The notes: generated by a model not told the origin, from the sequence alone. A stretch of 64,000 nt of DNA from Azoarcus sp. DN11 (GCF_003628555.1 NZ_CP021731.1:1054001-1118000), one strand, 5' to 3'. Counted from the first letter of the stretch, positions 8,529-17,529 are shown. A program made the numbers and translations.

Positions 8529-8605
8529 CACGCATCCCCGTTTTGCCACTGTCCGCGGCGCCCACCCTGCCGCGGCTTCCAACACAAGAGAGAGGAGACA
8601 AGAAG

Positions 8606-10342
8606 ATGAAGGGTCTGATGAAGGGCATCGCCGTTTGTGCCGTCGCAGTGCTGCCGGCGGCCGTGTCCGCCGCGCTCGGCGACTATGCGCCCGTGACCGA
8701 CGCGCGGCTCAAGAACCCTGAAGCGGCGAACTGGCTGCAGTATCGCGGCAACTACTCGGGTTGGGGCTACAGCCCGCTGTCGCAGATCACCGACCAGAAC
8801 GTCGGCAAGCTGCAGCTCGCCTGGGCCTTCGCAACCGGCCAGAAGGAAGGTCACCAGTCGCCGCCGATCGTGAACAACGGCTACATGTTCGTCACGACGC
8901 CGGGTGCGCAGGTCATCGCGCTCGAGGCCAAGACCGGCAAGGAGCTGTGGCGCTACAAGAAGGAGCTGCCCGGCGAGATGCTGCAGCTGCATCCGACCAA
9001 TCGCGGCGTCGCCCTCTATGGCGACAAGGTGTACGTGGCGACCATCGATGCCCACCTCGTCGCGCTGGATGCCAAGACCGGCAAGGAAGTGTGGATCAAG
9101 CAGGTCGGTGACTGGAAGGCCCTGCAGTACATCACGCTCGCGCCGCTCGCGGCCAAGGGCAAGATCATGGTCGGCTCCTCCGGCGGCGAGACCGGCGTGC
9201 GCGGGTTCGTCGCGGCCTTCGACGCCGAAACCGGCAACGAGGCGTGGCGCACCTACACGACGGCAGCCCCCGGCGAGCCGGGCGGCGACACCTGGCCGGG
9301 CGAGACCTACAAGAACGGCGGCGGCAGCATCTGGATCACCGGCAGCTACGATCCGGACACCAACCTCGCCTACTGGGGCACCGGCAACCCGGCGCCGTGG
9401 CCGACCGAAGGGCGCAAGGGCGACAACCTGTACACCGGCGCGACGATCGCGCTCGACGTGGATACCGGTGCGCTGAAGACCTACTTCCAGTACAACCCGA
9501 ACGACGCGTGGGACTGGGACGAAGTGTCGGCGCCGCTGCTGATCGACACCGAAGTCAAGGGCAAGAAGGTGAAGGCTGCCGTGCATGCGGGGCGCAACGG
9601 CTACCTGTGGGTGCTGGACCGCACTGGCCAGAAGCTGAACTTCGTCGACGCCTATCCCTTCGTCAACAACAACACGATCAAGTCCATCGATCCCAAGACC
9701 GGCCGCCCGACCTTCGCCGATGAGCACCGCCCCGGCCTGGGCAAGGGCGACGTGCATTTCTGCCCGTCCCTGTGGGGCGGCAAGGACTGGTTCCCGGAGG
9801 CGTACAACCCGAAGACGGGCCTGCTGTACGTGCCGGCCAACAACAACCTGTGCGCCGAGCTGCCCGAGCCCGAGCCGACCAAGTACAAGAAGGGCGACCT
9901 GTACATCGGCTATCCGATCGAGGCGATCCTGACCGGCCTGCGCTGGGCCAAGGGCGCGAAGGATGCGCCGAAGACGATGGGCGAGGTGCAGGCCTGGGAC
10001 CTGAAGACCGGCAAGCAGGTGTGGACGCACAAGTACCCGACCTTCAACTGGGGCCCGCTGCTCACGACCGGCGGCAACCTCGTGTTCGGCGGCGGCACCA
10101 ATGACCGCATGTTCCGCGCCTTCAACGCATCAACCGGCAAGGTGCTGTGGGAGACGGCGACGCCCTCGGGCGTGACCGGTGTGCCGACCTCCTTCGAGGT
10201 CGACGGCGAGCAGTACATCGCCGTCCAGTCCGGTTGGGGCGTGGATGCGCAGCGCATGCAGGGCGGCGTCGACCGGCTGCTGGGCTATCAGACCGTGGTG
10301 CCGCAGGGTGGCACCGTGATGGTCTACAAGCTCACGAAGTGA
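8606..10342 (+). CDS. PQQ-dependent dehydrogenase with lanthanide-type DxD motif
   Basis: 578 residues. An N-terminal signal peptide (MKGLMKGIAVCAVAVLPAAV) directs it to the periplasm. It is followed by an eight-bladed quinoprotein propeller with repeated A-x-D-x2-TGKE/N-W tryptophan-docking motifs. The catalytic aspartate is D303 in DAWDWDE, and D305 stands where lanthanide-dependent XoxF and PedH enzymes have their extra aspartate. The vicinal Cys-Cys pair seen in most methanol/ethanol dehydrogenases is absent: the segment before NRGVALYGDKVY reads LQLHPT. No C-terminal cytochrome c domain is present, so an external acceptor is needed. It is encoded between a Rieske protein and an aldehyde dehydrogenase. 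The ATG at 8606 follows GAGAGGAG. It probably oxidises a primary or secondary alcohol. Confidence 0.92.
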   Translation: MKGLMKGIAVCAVAVLPAAVSAALGDYAPVTDARLKNPEAANWLQYRGNYSGWGYSPLSQITDQNVGKLQLAWAFATGQKEGHQSPPIVNNGYMFVTTPGAQVIALEAKTGKELWRYKKELPGEMLQLHPTNRGVALYGDKVYVATIDAHLVALDAKTGKEVWIKQVGDWKALQYITLAPLAAKGKIMVGSSGGETGVRGFVAAFDAETGNEAWRTYTTAAPGEPGGDTWPGETYKNGGGSIWITGSYDPDTNLAYWGTGNPAPWPTEGRKGDNLYTGATIALDVDTGALKTYFQYNPNDAWDWDEVSAPLLIDTEVKGKKVKAAVHAGRNGYLWVLDRTGQKLNFVDAYPFVNNNTIKSIDPKTGRPTFADEHRPGLGKGDVHFCPSLWGGKDWFPEAYNPKTGLLYVPANNNLCAELPEPEPTKYKKGDLYIGYPIEAILTGLRWAKGAKDAPKTMGEVQAWDLKTGKQVWTHKYPTFNWGPLLTTGGNLVFGGGTNDRMFRAFNASTGKVLWETATPSGVTGVPTSFEVDGEQYIAVQSGWGVDAQRMQGGVDRLLGYQTVVPQGGTVMVYKLTK

Positions 10343-10350
10343 TCCCGGAC

Positions 10351-10377
10351 GGGCCGTTCCCGCGGCTCGGTTTTTTT
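10351..10377 (+). terminator. Rho-independent terminator after the PQQ dehydrogenase
   Basis: GGGCCG pairs with CGGCTC (one G-U pair) around a six-base loop, followed by GG and TTTTTTT. It may limit read-through into the aldehyde dehydrogenase gene 75 bases further on. Confidence 0.75.
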
Positions 10378-10452
10378 GTCCCGGTTCGATGAATTTCCGA
10401 ATTCGAACCGTGGGGCCGCGGCAGTCGCGGCGGAGCAAATGAGGACAGGCAA

Positions 10453-11886
10453 ATGAACAAGTCGTACCGCAACTTCATCGGCAACCAGTTCGTGGATTCG
10501 GAAGGGGGCGCCACCCTCGAGGTGCGCAACCCGGCGAACAACGAGCTCCTCGGCGTCGTGCCCGCTTCCACCCCGGCGGACGTCGACCGTGCCGTCGAAG
10601 CCGCCCGTCGCGCCCAGCCGGCGTGGGAAAGGCTGCCGGCGATCGAGCGCGCCAACCACCTGCGGCGGATCGCGAACAAGATCCGCGACAACAAGGAGCG
10701 CCTGGCGCGCACGATCACGCTGGAGCAGGGCAAGATCCTCGACCTCGCGCGTGTGGAAGTCGACTTTACGGCCAACTACATGGACTACATGGCCGAATGG
10801 GCGCGCCGCATTGAAGGCGAGATCATCCCCAGCGACCGTCCCGGCGAGACCATCTTCCTGCATCGCAAGCCGATCGGCGTCACGGCGGGCGTGCTGCCGT
10901 GGAACTTCCCGTTCTTCCTGATCGCCCGCAAGATGGCGCCGGCGCTCGTCACCGGCAACACCATCGTCATCAAGTCGAGCGAGGAGACGCCGCTCAACGC
11001 GGTCGAGTTCGCCGAGATCGTCGCCGAGTGCGGCCTGCCGACGGGCGTATTCAACCTCGTCAGTGGCGCCGGTGCCACGGGCGCGGCGCTGTGCGCGCAC
11101 AAGGACGTCGGCCTCATCAGCTTCACCGGCAGCGTCGACACCGGCATCCGCATCATGGAGACCGCCTCGCGCAACCTGACGCGCGTGAACCTGGAACTGG
11201 GCGGCAAGGCGCCGGCCATCGTGCTCGACGACGCCGACCTCGAACTCACCGCGCGCGCCCTGCATGCCTCGCGCGTGCTCAACACGGGGCAGGTGTGCAA
11301 CGCCGCCGAGCGCGTGTATGTGCAGCGCGGGGTCGCGTCGGCGCTGGCGGAGAAGGTCACCGCGCTGATGGCCGAAACGCGTTACGGCAACCCGATCGCG
11401 GAGCAGGGCCTGCACATGGGCCCGCTGGTGAACCGGATGGGCCTCGACAAGGTCGCCGCGCTGGTCGACAGCGCGCGCCGCCAGGGTGCGGAAGTGCTCA
11501 CCGGCGGCAAGGTCGCGAGCCGCGAAGGCTTCCACTTCGAGCCGACCGTGCTGATGGGCTGCCGCGCCGACATGGACGTGATGCGGAAGGAAATCTTCGG
11601 CCCGGTGCTGCCGCTGCAGATCGTCGAAGATCTCGACGAAGCCCTCGCGCTCGCCAATGACTCCGAGTACGGCCTGACCTCGTCGATCTTCACGCGCGAC
11701 CTCAACGCGGCGATGAAGGCCACGCGTGAGCTGCGTTTTGGCGAAACCTACATCAACCGCGAGCACTTCGAGGCGATGCAGGGCTTCCATGCCGGCCGGC
11801 GCAAGTCCGGCATCGGCGGGGCCGACGGCAAGCACGGCCTGTACGAGTACACCGAGACGCACGTGGTCTATCTCCAGACCACCTGA
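10453..11886 (+). CDS. NAD(P)-dependent aldehyde dehydrogenase (AldA-like)
   Basis: 477 residues of the ALDH superfamily. The N-terminal Rossmann domain has GVLPWNFPFFL and SFTGSVDTG. The general base is Glu in LELGGKAPAIV (about residue 250) and the nucleophile is Cys in NTGQVCNAAERVYV (about residue 284). The C-terminal EIFGPVLPLQ segment is also conserved. Resemblance to lactaldehyde/glycolaldehyde dehydrogenases (AldA) is highest by eye. It would oxidise the aldehyde made by the PQQ enzyme to an acid. That would require aldehyde entry to the cytoplasm, since this protein has no signal peptide. A good ribosome site (GAGGACA) precedes the ATG. Confidence 0.93.
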   Translation: MNKSYRNFIGNQFVDSEGGATLEVRNPANNELLGVVPASTPADVDRAVEAARRAQPAWERLPAIERANHLRRIANKIRDNKERLARTITLEQGKILDLARVEVDFTANYMDYMAEWARRIEGEIIPSDRPGETIFLHRKPIGVTAGVLPWNFPFFLIARKMAPALVTGNTIVIKSSEETPLNAVEFAEIVAECGLPTGVFNLVSGAGATGAALCAHKDVGLISFTGSVDTGIRIMETASRNLTRVNLELGGKAPAIVLDDADLELTARALHASRVLNTGQVCNAAERVYVQRGVASALAEKVTALMAETRYGNPIAEQGLHMGPLVNRMGLDKVAALVDSARRQGAEVLTGGKVASREGFHFEPTVLMGCRADMDVMRKEIFGPVLPLQIVEDLDEALALANDSEYGLTSSIFTRDLNAAMKATRELRFGETYINREHFEAMQGFHAGRRKSGIGGADGKHGLYEYTETHVVYLQTT

Positions 11887-12018
11887 TTACCGCATTCGTT
11901 TGAAGGGAGAAGGTCTGGGATCGCCTCGCGCGGTCCCGGCGGGACGACTCACGCCCGCGCAATCGAAGAAAAGCGGCGCCTGCGGGCGCCATCCATCAGA
12001 AGAAGCAGGAGACCGAAA

Positions 12019-12885
12019 GTGAAAGACCGGAAGAGCGTCAACAAGTCGTGTGTCAGGAAGGTGGTCCAGGGGGCCGTCGTCGCGGCCTTGTGTGCGGGAG
12101 CGACTGTCGCGAATGCGCAGATCACCCGCGGCTTCATCGCGCCGCATGAATACTCGCTTCCCGACCCCAACGGCATGGCACCGTGGAACGTGTTCGTGGA
12201 ATATGCCACCCTGCAGAAGACCAACGACAACTGGAACGCCAAGGGCGACAAGAAGAAGTCGGACGACGTCGAGCAGTTCGTCGGACTCTCCAAGTATGTT
12301 CACTTCTGGAGCCTGACGCCGACGGTAGGCATGGGGTGGGAACTCATCGTTCCCGAGGTCAGCGTCCGCAACAGGACCGCGGACGCTTCGGTGAGCGGGA
12401 TCGGGGACCCGATCACCGGTCCCGCGCTGTGGATCAAACCCAACGCGAACTGGACGCTCGGCCTCGACTTCTTCGTCCAGTTGCCGGTCGGCGACCAGAG
12501 TCTCCGCACGACGCGCTGGAATACGATCGGCTCGGTGTTCTGGGACGCGCAGTACGACAAGTTCAACTACACGGGAAACCTCGGCTACCAGTTCCCCGGG
12601 CCGACGGACAAGGCGACAACAGCGCGGCCCGCGCAGAACTGGTATTTCAACAACCGCTTCGGATATCGTGTTTCCGAACTGGTCGAGCCGTATGTCGGGG
12701 TCGACTACGAGTGGCAGGACAGCAAATCGGGCAATCCGCGCAACCACGAGCTGGGCGGAGCGGCCGGGGTGATGTTCCACATGATGAAGACCTCGACGCT
12801 GGCTGTTCATTACCAGTGGGGCATCGAGGGCGAAAACCGGCCCAGGTCCAACAACCTGAACCTGCGCTGGGTGTACGTCTTCTAA
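12019..12885 (+). CDS. Outer-membrane beta-barrel transporter-like protein
   Basis: 288 residues, beginning with GTG at 12019 behind AGGAGA. A cleavable signal peptide ends at about residue 34 (GATVANAQI). The rest alternates polar and aromatic residues and ends in WVYVF, a typical C-terminal outer-membrane barrel signature. It resembles the family of 'transporter' or MetA-pathway [17 protein letters not shown] barrels found in aromatic and solvent [11 protein letters not shown] clusters. Likely role: outer-membrane passage of the pathway substrate. It lies 132 bases after the aldehyde dehydrogenase gene on the same strand. Confidence 0.78.
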   Translation: MKDRKSVNKSCVRKVVQGAVVAALCAGATVANAQITRGFIAPHEYSLPDPNGMAPWNVFVEYATLQKTNDNWNAKGDKKKSDDVEQFVGLSKYVHFWSLTPTVGMGWELIVPEVSVRNRTADASVSGIGDPITGPALWIKPNANWTLGLDFFVQLPVGDQSLRTTRWNTIGSVFWDAQYDKFNYTGNLGYQFPGPTDKATTARPAQNWYFNNRFGYRVSELVEPYVGVDYEWQDSKSGNPRNHELGGAAGVMFHMMKTSTLAVHYQWGIEGENRPRSNNLNLRWVYVF

Positions 12886-13005
12886 GGTGCGACGGGGGCC
12901 CGCAAGGGCTCCCGCGCCGGCGGGGGCTTGTTCGCAGGCCCCGCCGCATTGCCGTTTCGCGCAGTTCCAGACTGTTCCGATCGATCCTTCCATCCGATCT
13001 TCGTC

Positions 13006-14007
13006 ATGCCAAACACGTTTCCGACAACCGAAAGTGTGATCCGCATCCATGCGCCAGGCGGGGCGGAGGCGCTGCAACTCGATGAAATTGAGGTCGGATG
13101 GCCGGGGCCCGGCGAGATCCGTATCCGGCACCGTGCATGCGGCCTCAATTTCATCGATGTGTATTACCGGAGCGGACTCTATCCCCTGGACATGCCTGCC
13201 GGGATCGGCATGGAAGGTGCCGGCATCGTGGAGGCCGTGGGGGAGGGGGTGACCCACCTTCAGCCCGGCGATCGCGCGGCCTACGCCTGTCAGCCGCCCG
13301 GTGCGTACTGCACGGCCCGCGTGATGCCGGCGAAGAACGTCGTGCGGCTGCCCGACGGGATCGACTTCGAGACCGGCGCGGCGATGATGCTCAAGGGCCT
13401 CACCGTGCAATATCTGCTGCGCAAGACGCAGCCGCAGGGCGGGCTGCAGCCGGGCGACTTCGTGCTCTTCCACGCCGCGGCGGGCGGGGTCGGACTGATC
13501 GCCTGCCAGTGGGCGCGCGCGATGGGCCTGCAACTCATCGGTACCGCGGGGGCGCCGGAAAAATGCGAACTCGCGCTGCGCCACGGTGCGGCCCACGCCA
13601 TCGATTACCGCCGCGAGGACTTCGTCGCACGCGTCGCCGAGATCACCGGGGGGCGCGGCGTGAAGGTCGTGTACGACTCGGTCGGCCAGGACACTTTCGC
13701 CGGCTCGCTGCAGTGCCTGCGCCCCTTCGGGCTGCTCGCGGTGTTCGGTTCGTCGTCCGGGCCCGTGCCGTCCTTCGGTCTGCAACTGCTCGCCGCGAAG
13801 TCGCTCTACGTCAGCCGCCCGACTCTCTTCACGCATCTCGCGACTCGCGAGGCCACGCAGGAAATGGCCGACGACCTGTTCGGCATGGTCGCGCGCGGCG
13901 ACGTCAGGATTCCGGTCGAGCGCCGCTACGCGCTCACCGAAGCGGTGCAGGCCCACCGGGACCTGGAGGCGCGCCGCACGACAGGTTGCAGCGTGCTGCT
14001 GCCGTAG
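13006..14007 (+). CDS. Zinc-independent quinone oxidoreductase (QOR-like MDR)
   Basis: 333 residues of the medium-chain dehydrogenase/reductase superfamily. The N-terminal GroES-like domain has the QOR signature CGLNFIDVYYRSGLYP. The nucleotide-binding domain has VLFHAAAGGVGLIACQWA (AAxGGVG), typical for NADPH. The zinc-ligating Cys/His residues of alcohol dehydrogenases are missing. These enzymes reduce quinones or enones with NADPH. The start ATG at 13006 gives the usual family length; an earlier start would add unrelated residues. It follows the outer-membrane gene by 120 bases and may be the last gene of the pathway or an independent detoxification gene. Confidence 0.9.
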   Translation: MPNTFPTTESVIRIHAPGGAEALQLDEIEVGWPGPGEIRIRHRACGLNFIDVYYRSGLYPLDMPAGIGMEGAGIVEAVGEGVTHLQPGDRAAYACQPPGAYCTARVMPAKNVVRLPDGIDFETGAAMMLKGLTVQYLLRKTQPQGGLQPGDFVLFHAAAGGVGLIACQWARAMGLQLIGTAGAPEKCELALRHGAAHAIDYRREDFVARVAEITGGRGVKVVYDSVGQDTFAGSLQCLRPFGLLAVFGSSSGPVPSFGLQLLAAKSLYVSRPTLFTHLATREATQEMADDLFGMVARGDVRIPVERRYALTEAVQAHRDLEARRTTGCSVLLP

Positions 14008-14035
14008 CGGCCACCGGATCACGAGGAAATTGCAC

Positions 14036-14683
14036 ATGGCAGCCACGCTCGAAGGTCTGCGCCTCGTCCTTGCCGACGATCATGCCGTCGTGCGCATGGG
14101 ATTTCGCATGCTGCTCGAAGGGGCGGGTGCCGAAGTCGTTGCCGAAGCCGCGTCCGGCGAGGCCGCGCTCGCGGCCTTCGCCAGGCACCGTCCGGACGTG
14201 CTGGTCATGGACGTGACGATGCCGGGCCTCGGCGGCCTGGGCGCACTGGAGCGCCTGCTGGCGCATCACGAGGAGGCCCGCGTGCTGATGCTGTCCGCGC
14301 ACGACGACACGCAGGTGCCGGCGCGTGCGCTGAAGGCAGGGGCGGCCGGCTACCTCTCCAAGCGTGCCCAGCCGGCCGAGCTGGTGCGCGCAGTGGCCCA
14401 GGTGGCGCGCGGGCGGCGCTACGTCGATCCGGACATCGCCGCGCAACTGGCGCTCGCCCGGTTCGGCGACGCTGCCGACCCCGTCGCCGCCCTCACCGAC
14501 AAGGAGTTCGCGGTGTTCCTGCAACTCGCGAAGGGCCGCGACGTCCGCCAGGTCGCGGACTCGCATGGCGTCAGCGCGAGCACCGTGGGCACGCATCTCT
14601 ACCACATCAAGCAGAAGCTGCAGGCGGGGAATGCGGCGCAGCTCGCGCTGATCGCCGTGCGTGCGGGACTCATCGAGGCCTAG
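14036..14683 (+). CDS. NarL/LuxR-family response regulator, orphan
   Basis: 215 residues. The receiver domain has the acidic pair in LADDHAVVRM, the phosphoacceptor D59 in VLVMDVTMPG, and the conserved Lys in YLSKRA. A C-terminal LuxR-type helix-turn-helix follows (about 150-210: LTDKEFAVFLQLAKGRDVRQVAD...STVGTHLYHIKQKL). The ATG at 14036 is favoured with GAGG nine bases upstream; an in-frame TTG lies two codons earlier. No histidine kinase is nearby, though one could have been separated by the insertion sequence that starts immediately after this gene. The stop codon TAG is part of that element's CTAG target duplication. Confidence 0.9.
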   Translation: MAATLEGLRLVLADDHAVVRMGFRMLLEGAGAEVVAEAASGEAALAAFARHRPDVLVMDVTMPGLGGLGALERLLAHHEEARVLMLSAHDDTQVPARALKAGAAGYLSKRAQPAELVRAVAQVARGRRYVDPDIAAQLALARFGDAADPVAALTDKEFAVFLQLAKGRDVRQVADSHGVSASTVGTHLYHIKQKLQAGNAAQLALIAVRAGLIEA

Positions 14684-16238
14684 GAGTCTGCGCGGCAGAA
14701 GCCAAGCGTCGGTGAGGTAAGCCCTCCCTGGCGTGTCGGGGCCGGTAGACTGTCGAGATGACGAGCTATCTGCCCTATTGCCCGCAGCAGCAGATGCTGC
14801 TGCCCCAGGCGCTGCAGGAGTGGCTACCCGAAGGCCACCTGGCGTACTTCATTAGCGACGCGGTCGACGGATTGGACCTGAGCGCGTTCCACACCCGGTA
14901 TGCCGGGGGCGGACCGCGCAACCAGCCGTTTCATCCGGCCATGATGGTCAAGGTGCTGCTGTATGCGTACGCCACGGGCGTGTTCAGCTCGCGCAAGATC
15001 GCGCGCAAGCTGCACGAGGATGTGGCGTTCCGGGTGCTGGCGGCAGGCAACTTCCCGGCCCACCGCACGCTCAGCGACTTTCGCGCTGTCCACTTGAAGG
15101 AGCTGAGCGAGTTGTTCGTGCAGGTGGTGCGACTGGCTCGCGAGATGGGGCTGGTGAAGCTCGGGACGGTGGCCATCGACGGCACCAAGGTCAAGGCGAA
15201 CGCCAGCCGCCACAAGGCGATGAGTTACGGCCACATGGTGAAGGCGGAGGCCGAATTGAAACGGCAGATCGAGGCGCTGCTCAATCGGGCCAAGGCCGCC
15301 GACGACGCCGAGAGGAACGAGCCCGAGCTGGATGTGCCGGCCGAGATCGCGCGGCGCGAGGCGCGGCTGACGGCGATTGCCGAAGCCCGGGCGCGGCTCG
15401 AGCAGCGCCAGCGCGAGGCCGATCAGGCGCGCGGGCGCAGCGACGATGACGACCGCCGTCCGCGCGGCGGTGACGGCAAACCGAAGGGTGGGCGCTACAA
15501 GCGCGACTTCGGGGTGCCCGAGGACAAGGCACAGGAGAACTTCACGGATCCAGACAGCCGCACCATGAAGCGCGCCGGCGGCGGGTTCGATCCGGGCTAC
15601 AACGCCCAGACGGCGGTCGACGAGACCGCCCACATCATCGTGGCGGCCGAACTGAGCAACAACGCCAGCGACGCCGGGCTACTGCCGGGGATGTTGCAGG
15701 TCGTGCGCGACACCCTCGCGCAGCGCCCGCGCCAGGCGCTGGCCGACACCGGCTACCGCTCGGAGCAGACGTTCCGGGAGCTCGACGGCTGCGGGACCGA
15801 ACTGGTGGTGGCGCTGGGCCGGGAAGGCAAGCGCCGACTCGGTTTCGACCGTGAACGCAGTCCGCACACCGCGCAGATGGCCGACAAGCTCGATAGCGAG
15901 GCGGGCAAGACGGCTTACCGAAAACGGAAATGGATCGCCGAACCGCCCAACGGCTGGATCAAGAACGTATTGGGATTCCGGCAGTTCAGCCTGCGGGGCC
16001 TGGAGCGCGTCAAAGCGGAGTGGAAGCTCGTCTGTATGGCCCTGAACCTGCGCAGGATGAGCACACTGAGGACGGCATAACGGGAAAAAGGGGCGCAAAT
16101 CTGTCCCCGTTCCCGTCCGGCACGGGCGCAGCACCGTCGCGAAGCAATTCAACCACGGCCGCAGTCTCTTCCCGCACCTCTCGCTTCGCCGATCCTTCTG
16201 CTAAAACCCCACTCTCTGGAGTTCTGCCGCGCAGACTC
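14684..16238 (+). mobile_element. IS1182-like insertion sequence, complete
   Basis: 1555 bp. Perfect 17-bp terminal inverted repeats (GAGTCTGCGCGGCAGAA at 14684-14700, complement at 16222-16238) enclose one transposase gene. Both ends are flanked by CTAG (14680-14683 and 16239-16242), read as a 4-bp target duplication. Confidence 0.88.
14758..16080 (+). CDS. IS1182-family transposase
   Basis: 440 residues. The N-terminal DUF772-type region (LPEGHLAYFISDAVDGLDL, PFHPAMMVKVLLYAYATGVFS) is typical of IS1182/IS5-group DDE transposases. The first catalytic Asp is probably in VAIDGTKVKANAS, the second in LADTGYRSEQ, and the Glu is in the C-terminal part near IAEPPNGWIKNVLGFRQFS. A charged coiled-coil-like insert spans about residues 165-240. 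The frame is intact, so the element may be active. The gene begins 74 bases inside the left repeat. Confidence 0.93.
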   Translation: MTSYLPYCPQQQMLLPQALQEWLPEGHLAYFISDAVDGLDLSAFHTRYAGGGPRNQPFHPAMMVKVLLYAYATGVFSSRKIARKLHEDVAFRVLAAGNFPAHRTLSDFRAVHLKELSELFVQVVRLAREMGLVKLGTVAIDGTKVKANASRHKAMSYGHMVKAEAELKRQIEALLNRAKAADDAERNEPELDVPAEIARREARLTAIAEARARLEQRQREADQARGRSDDDDRRPRGGDGKPKGGRYKRDFGVPEDKAQENFTDPDSRTMKRAGGGFDPGYNAQTAVDETAHIIVAAELSNNASDAGLLPGMLQVVRDTLAQRPRQALADTGYRSEQTFRELDGCGTELVVALGREGKRRLGFDRERSPHTAQMADKLDSEAGKTAYRKRKWIAEPPNGWIKNVLGFRQFSLRGLERVKAEWKLVCMALNLRRMSTLRTA

Positions 16239-16608
16239 CTAGCCGCGATGCCGGACGCAGCCGCCCCGTCGGTCGGCCCCCGCGGGCCGGGCCGGATACG
16301 GTGCTTTCCGCGATGGAGGTGTTCTATAACGGTTTCAGGGATCACGAATCCCGGCCGACCCCGCTGCTCACGGCGGGAGCGGGCGGGCTTGCCAGGGGGA
16401 GGAGCGGCCGCGGCTTCCCGCGTGACGCATGACCGACGGTTTTCATGCAGAAAGGTGCCTTGCCGTCACGCTCGAATGGTGGACTCCTACTCTCCCCTGC
16501 CTTCTTGCTGGCACCTTTCTCCTTTTTATTCTCAAGCAGTGGATGGCGCCGTTGCATGACTCGTTGAGCGAGACCGCGAGGGTACGTTTCGATAATGAGG
16601 TGACAAAA
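16239..16608. other. Gene-free leader before the cytochrome gene
   Basis: No convincing gene. AGAAAGGTGCC (16449-16459) and GGCACCTTTCT (16510-16520) form an 11-bp perfect inverted repeat with a 50-base loop, followed by CCTTTTTATTC. This could be a leader hairpin or a weak terminator. The frame of the cytochrome gene is open back to 16429, but that part lacks a ribosome site and reads as non-coding. Confidence 0.5.
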
Positions 16609-17277
16609 ATGAAGAAAATCCCGGCTTTTTCCCCAATTCTTTCCGTCCGTGACCCGGGCGTCCGTCAAGGTCTGAAGACGATCTTCAGGTCGGTGGGCGC
16701 TGTGCTCCTGCTGAGTGTCGCCGTCAGCGGCGGACACGACGCGCAAGCGCAGGAGATGACGATCACCGATAGTTCGTTCAAGTGCCTGAACGACATGGTC
16801 AAGGTGCGTCATTTCTACGTGGACAACCTCCTGGGCAACCGCAAGGCCACGATCGCGGTTGCCGAGAAGGGAACCGGAACGTATCCCCCGGGTTCCGTGG
16901 TGCAGCTGGTGCCCGGCGAGGTCATGGTGAAGCACCCGGAAGGGTTCAACTCCGCGACCCGGGACTGGGAATTCTTCGAACTGGATGTCTCCAAGGAGGG
17001 AACCAGGATTCGCAAGCGCGGCTTTGCAGAAGTGGTCAACCGCTTCGGCGGAAACTGCTTTGCCTGCCACGTGAAGGCGAAACCCGAGTTCGACATGGTC
17101 TGCGAGATCGACCACGGCTGCGACCCCATCCCCATCACTCGCCGGATGCTGGCCGCACTGCAAAAGACCGACCCCCGGTGTGCGGCGCCGGCTGCCCTGA
17201 CCGAGGATGATCAGCACGCGCTGAAGGAACTGGACGAGGTGATGAAGACGATGAGGGCCCCGGCGGCGCCGAAGTGA
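16609..17277 (+). CDS. Mono-haem c-type cytochrome, cytochrome P460-like
   Basis: 222 residues from ATG 16609, with GAGG nine bases upstream. A hydrophobic segment at about residues 27-40 (SVGAVLLLSVAVSGG), followed by AQAQ, suggests a signal peptide with a long basic n-region. The single haem motif is CFACH at about residue 147, inside RFGGNCFACHVKAK. That context, with WEFFELDVSKEGTRI before it and DMVCEIDHGC after it, resembles cytochrome P460-type proteins, which act on hydroxylamine or NO or serve as periplasmic electron carriers. It lies downstream of the insertion sequence with no partner gene. Function is not assigned. Confidence 0.75.
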   Translation: MKKIPAFSPILSVRDPGVRQGLKTIFRSVGAVLLLSVAVSGGHDAQAQEMTITDSSFKCLNDMVKVRHFYVDNLLGNRKATIAVAEKGTGTYPPGSVVQLVPGEVMVKHPEGFNSATRDWEFFELDVSKEGTRIRKRGFAEVVNRFGGNCFACHVKAKPEFDMVCEIDHGCDPIPITRRMLAALQKTDPRCAAPAALTEDDQHALKELDEVMKTMRAPAAPK

Positions 17278-17529
17278 GTATCGGCGATGGGCGGAACACC
17301 TCGGGCGAGGCATCGTTCGAGGTGACCGCGGGGGCGCGCATGCCGAAGAAACAACCGTGAAGCAGCCCCGGTAGTGCGTTGCATACGCTCGCGCGGCACG
17401 GACGTCCCGTGCGGGCGGAGCCGCCCGCACGGCCACCCCCTCGACAGCGCATCAGGCCCCTCTCGCCCCTCCCGCGAGCGGCATGCTTCGCCTGTGCGCC
17501 GCGGCGGGAACATTTCTCACATCCTCGCA
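17278..17529. other. Spacer upstream of the groESL promoter
   Basis: No gene or strong hairpin seen. GC-rich, with several short inverted repeats, for example around GGACGTCCCGTGCG. Confidence 0.4.

Noticed and set aside
10383..10409. Fifth GntR operator around CGAATTCG before the aldehyde dehydrogenase
   Set aside because: It shares only the central GAATTC and flanking TTC/GAA with the TCTGAATTCAGA core; the GGTTCGA/TCGAACC arms suggest a different hairpin.
14758..16080. IS1182 transposase as part of a larger composite transposon
   Set aside because: No second copy lies within the window, and the CTAG duplication brackets a single element.
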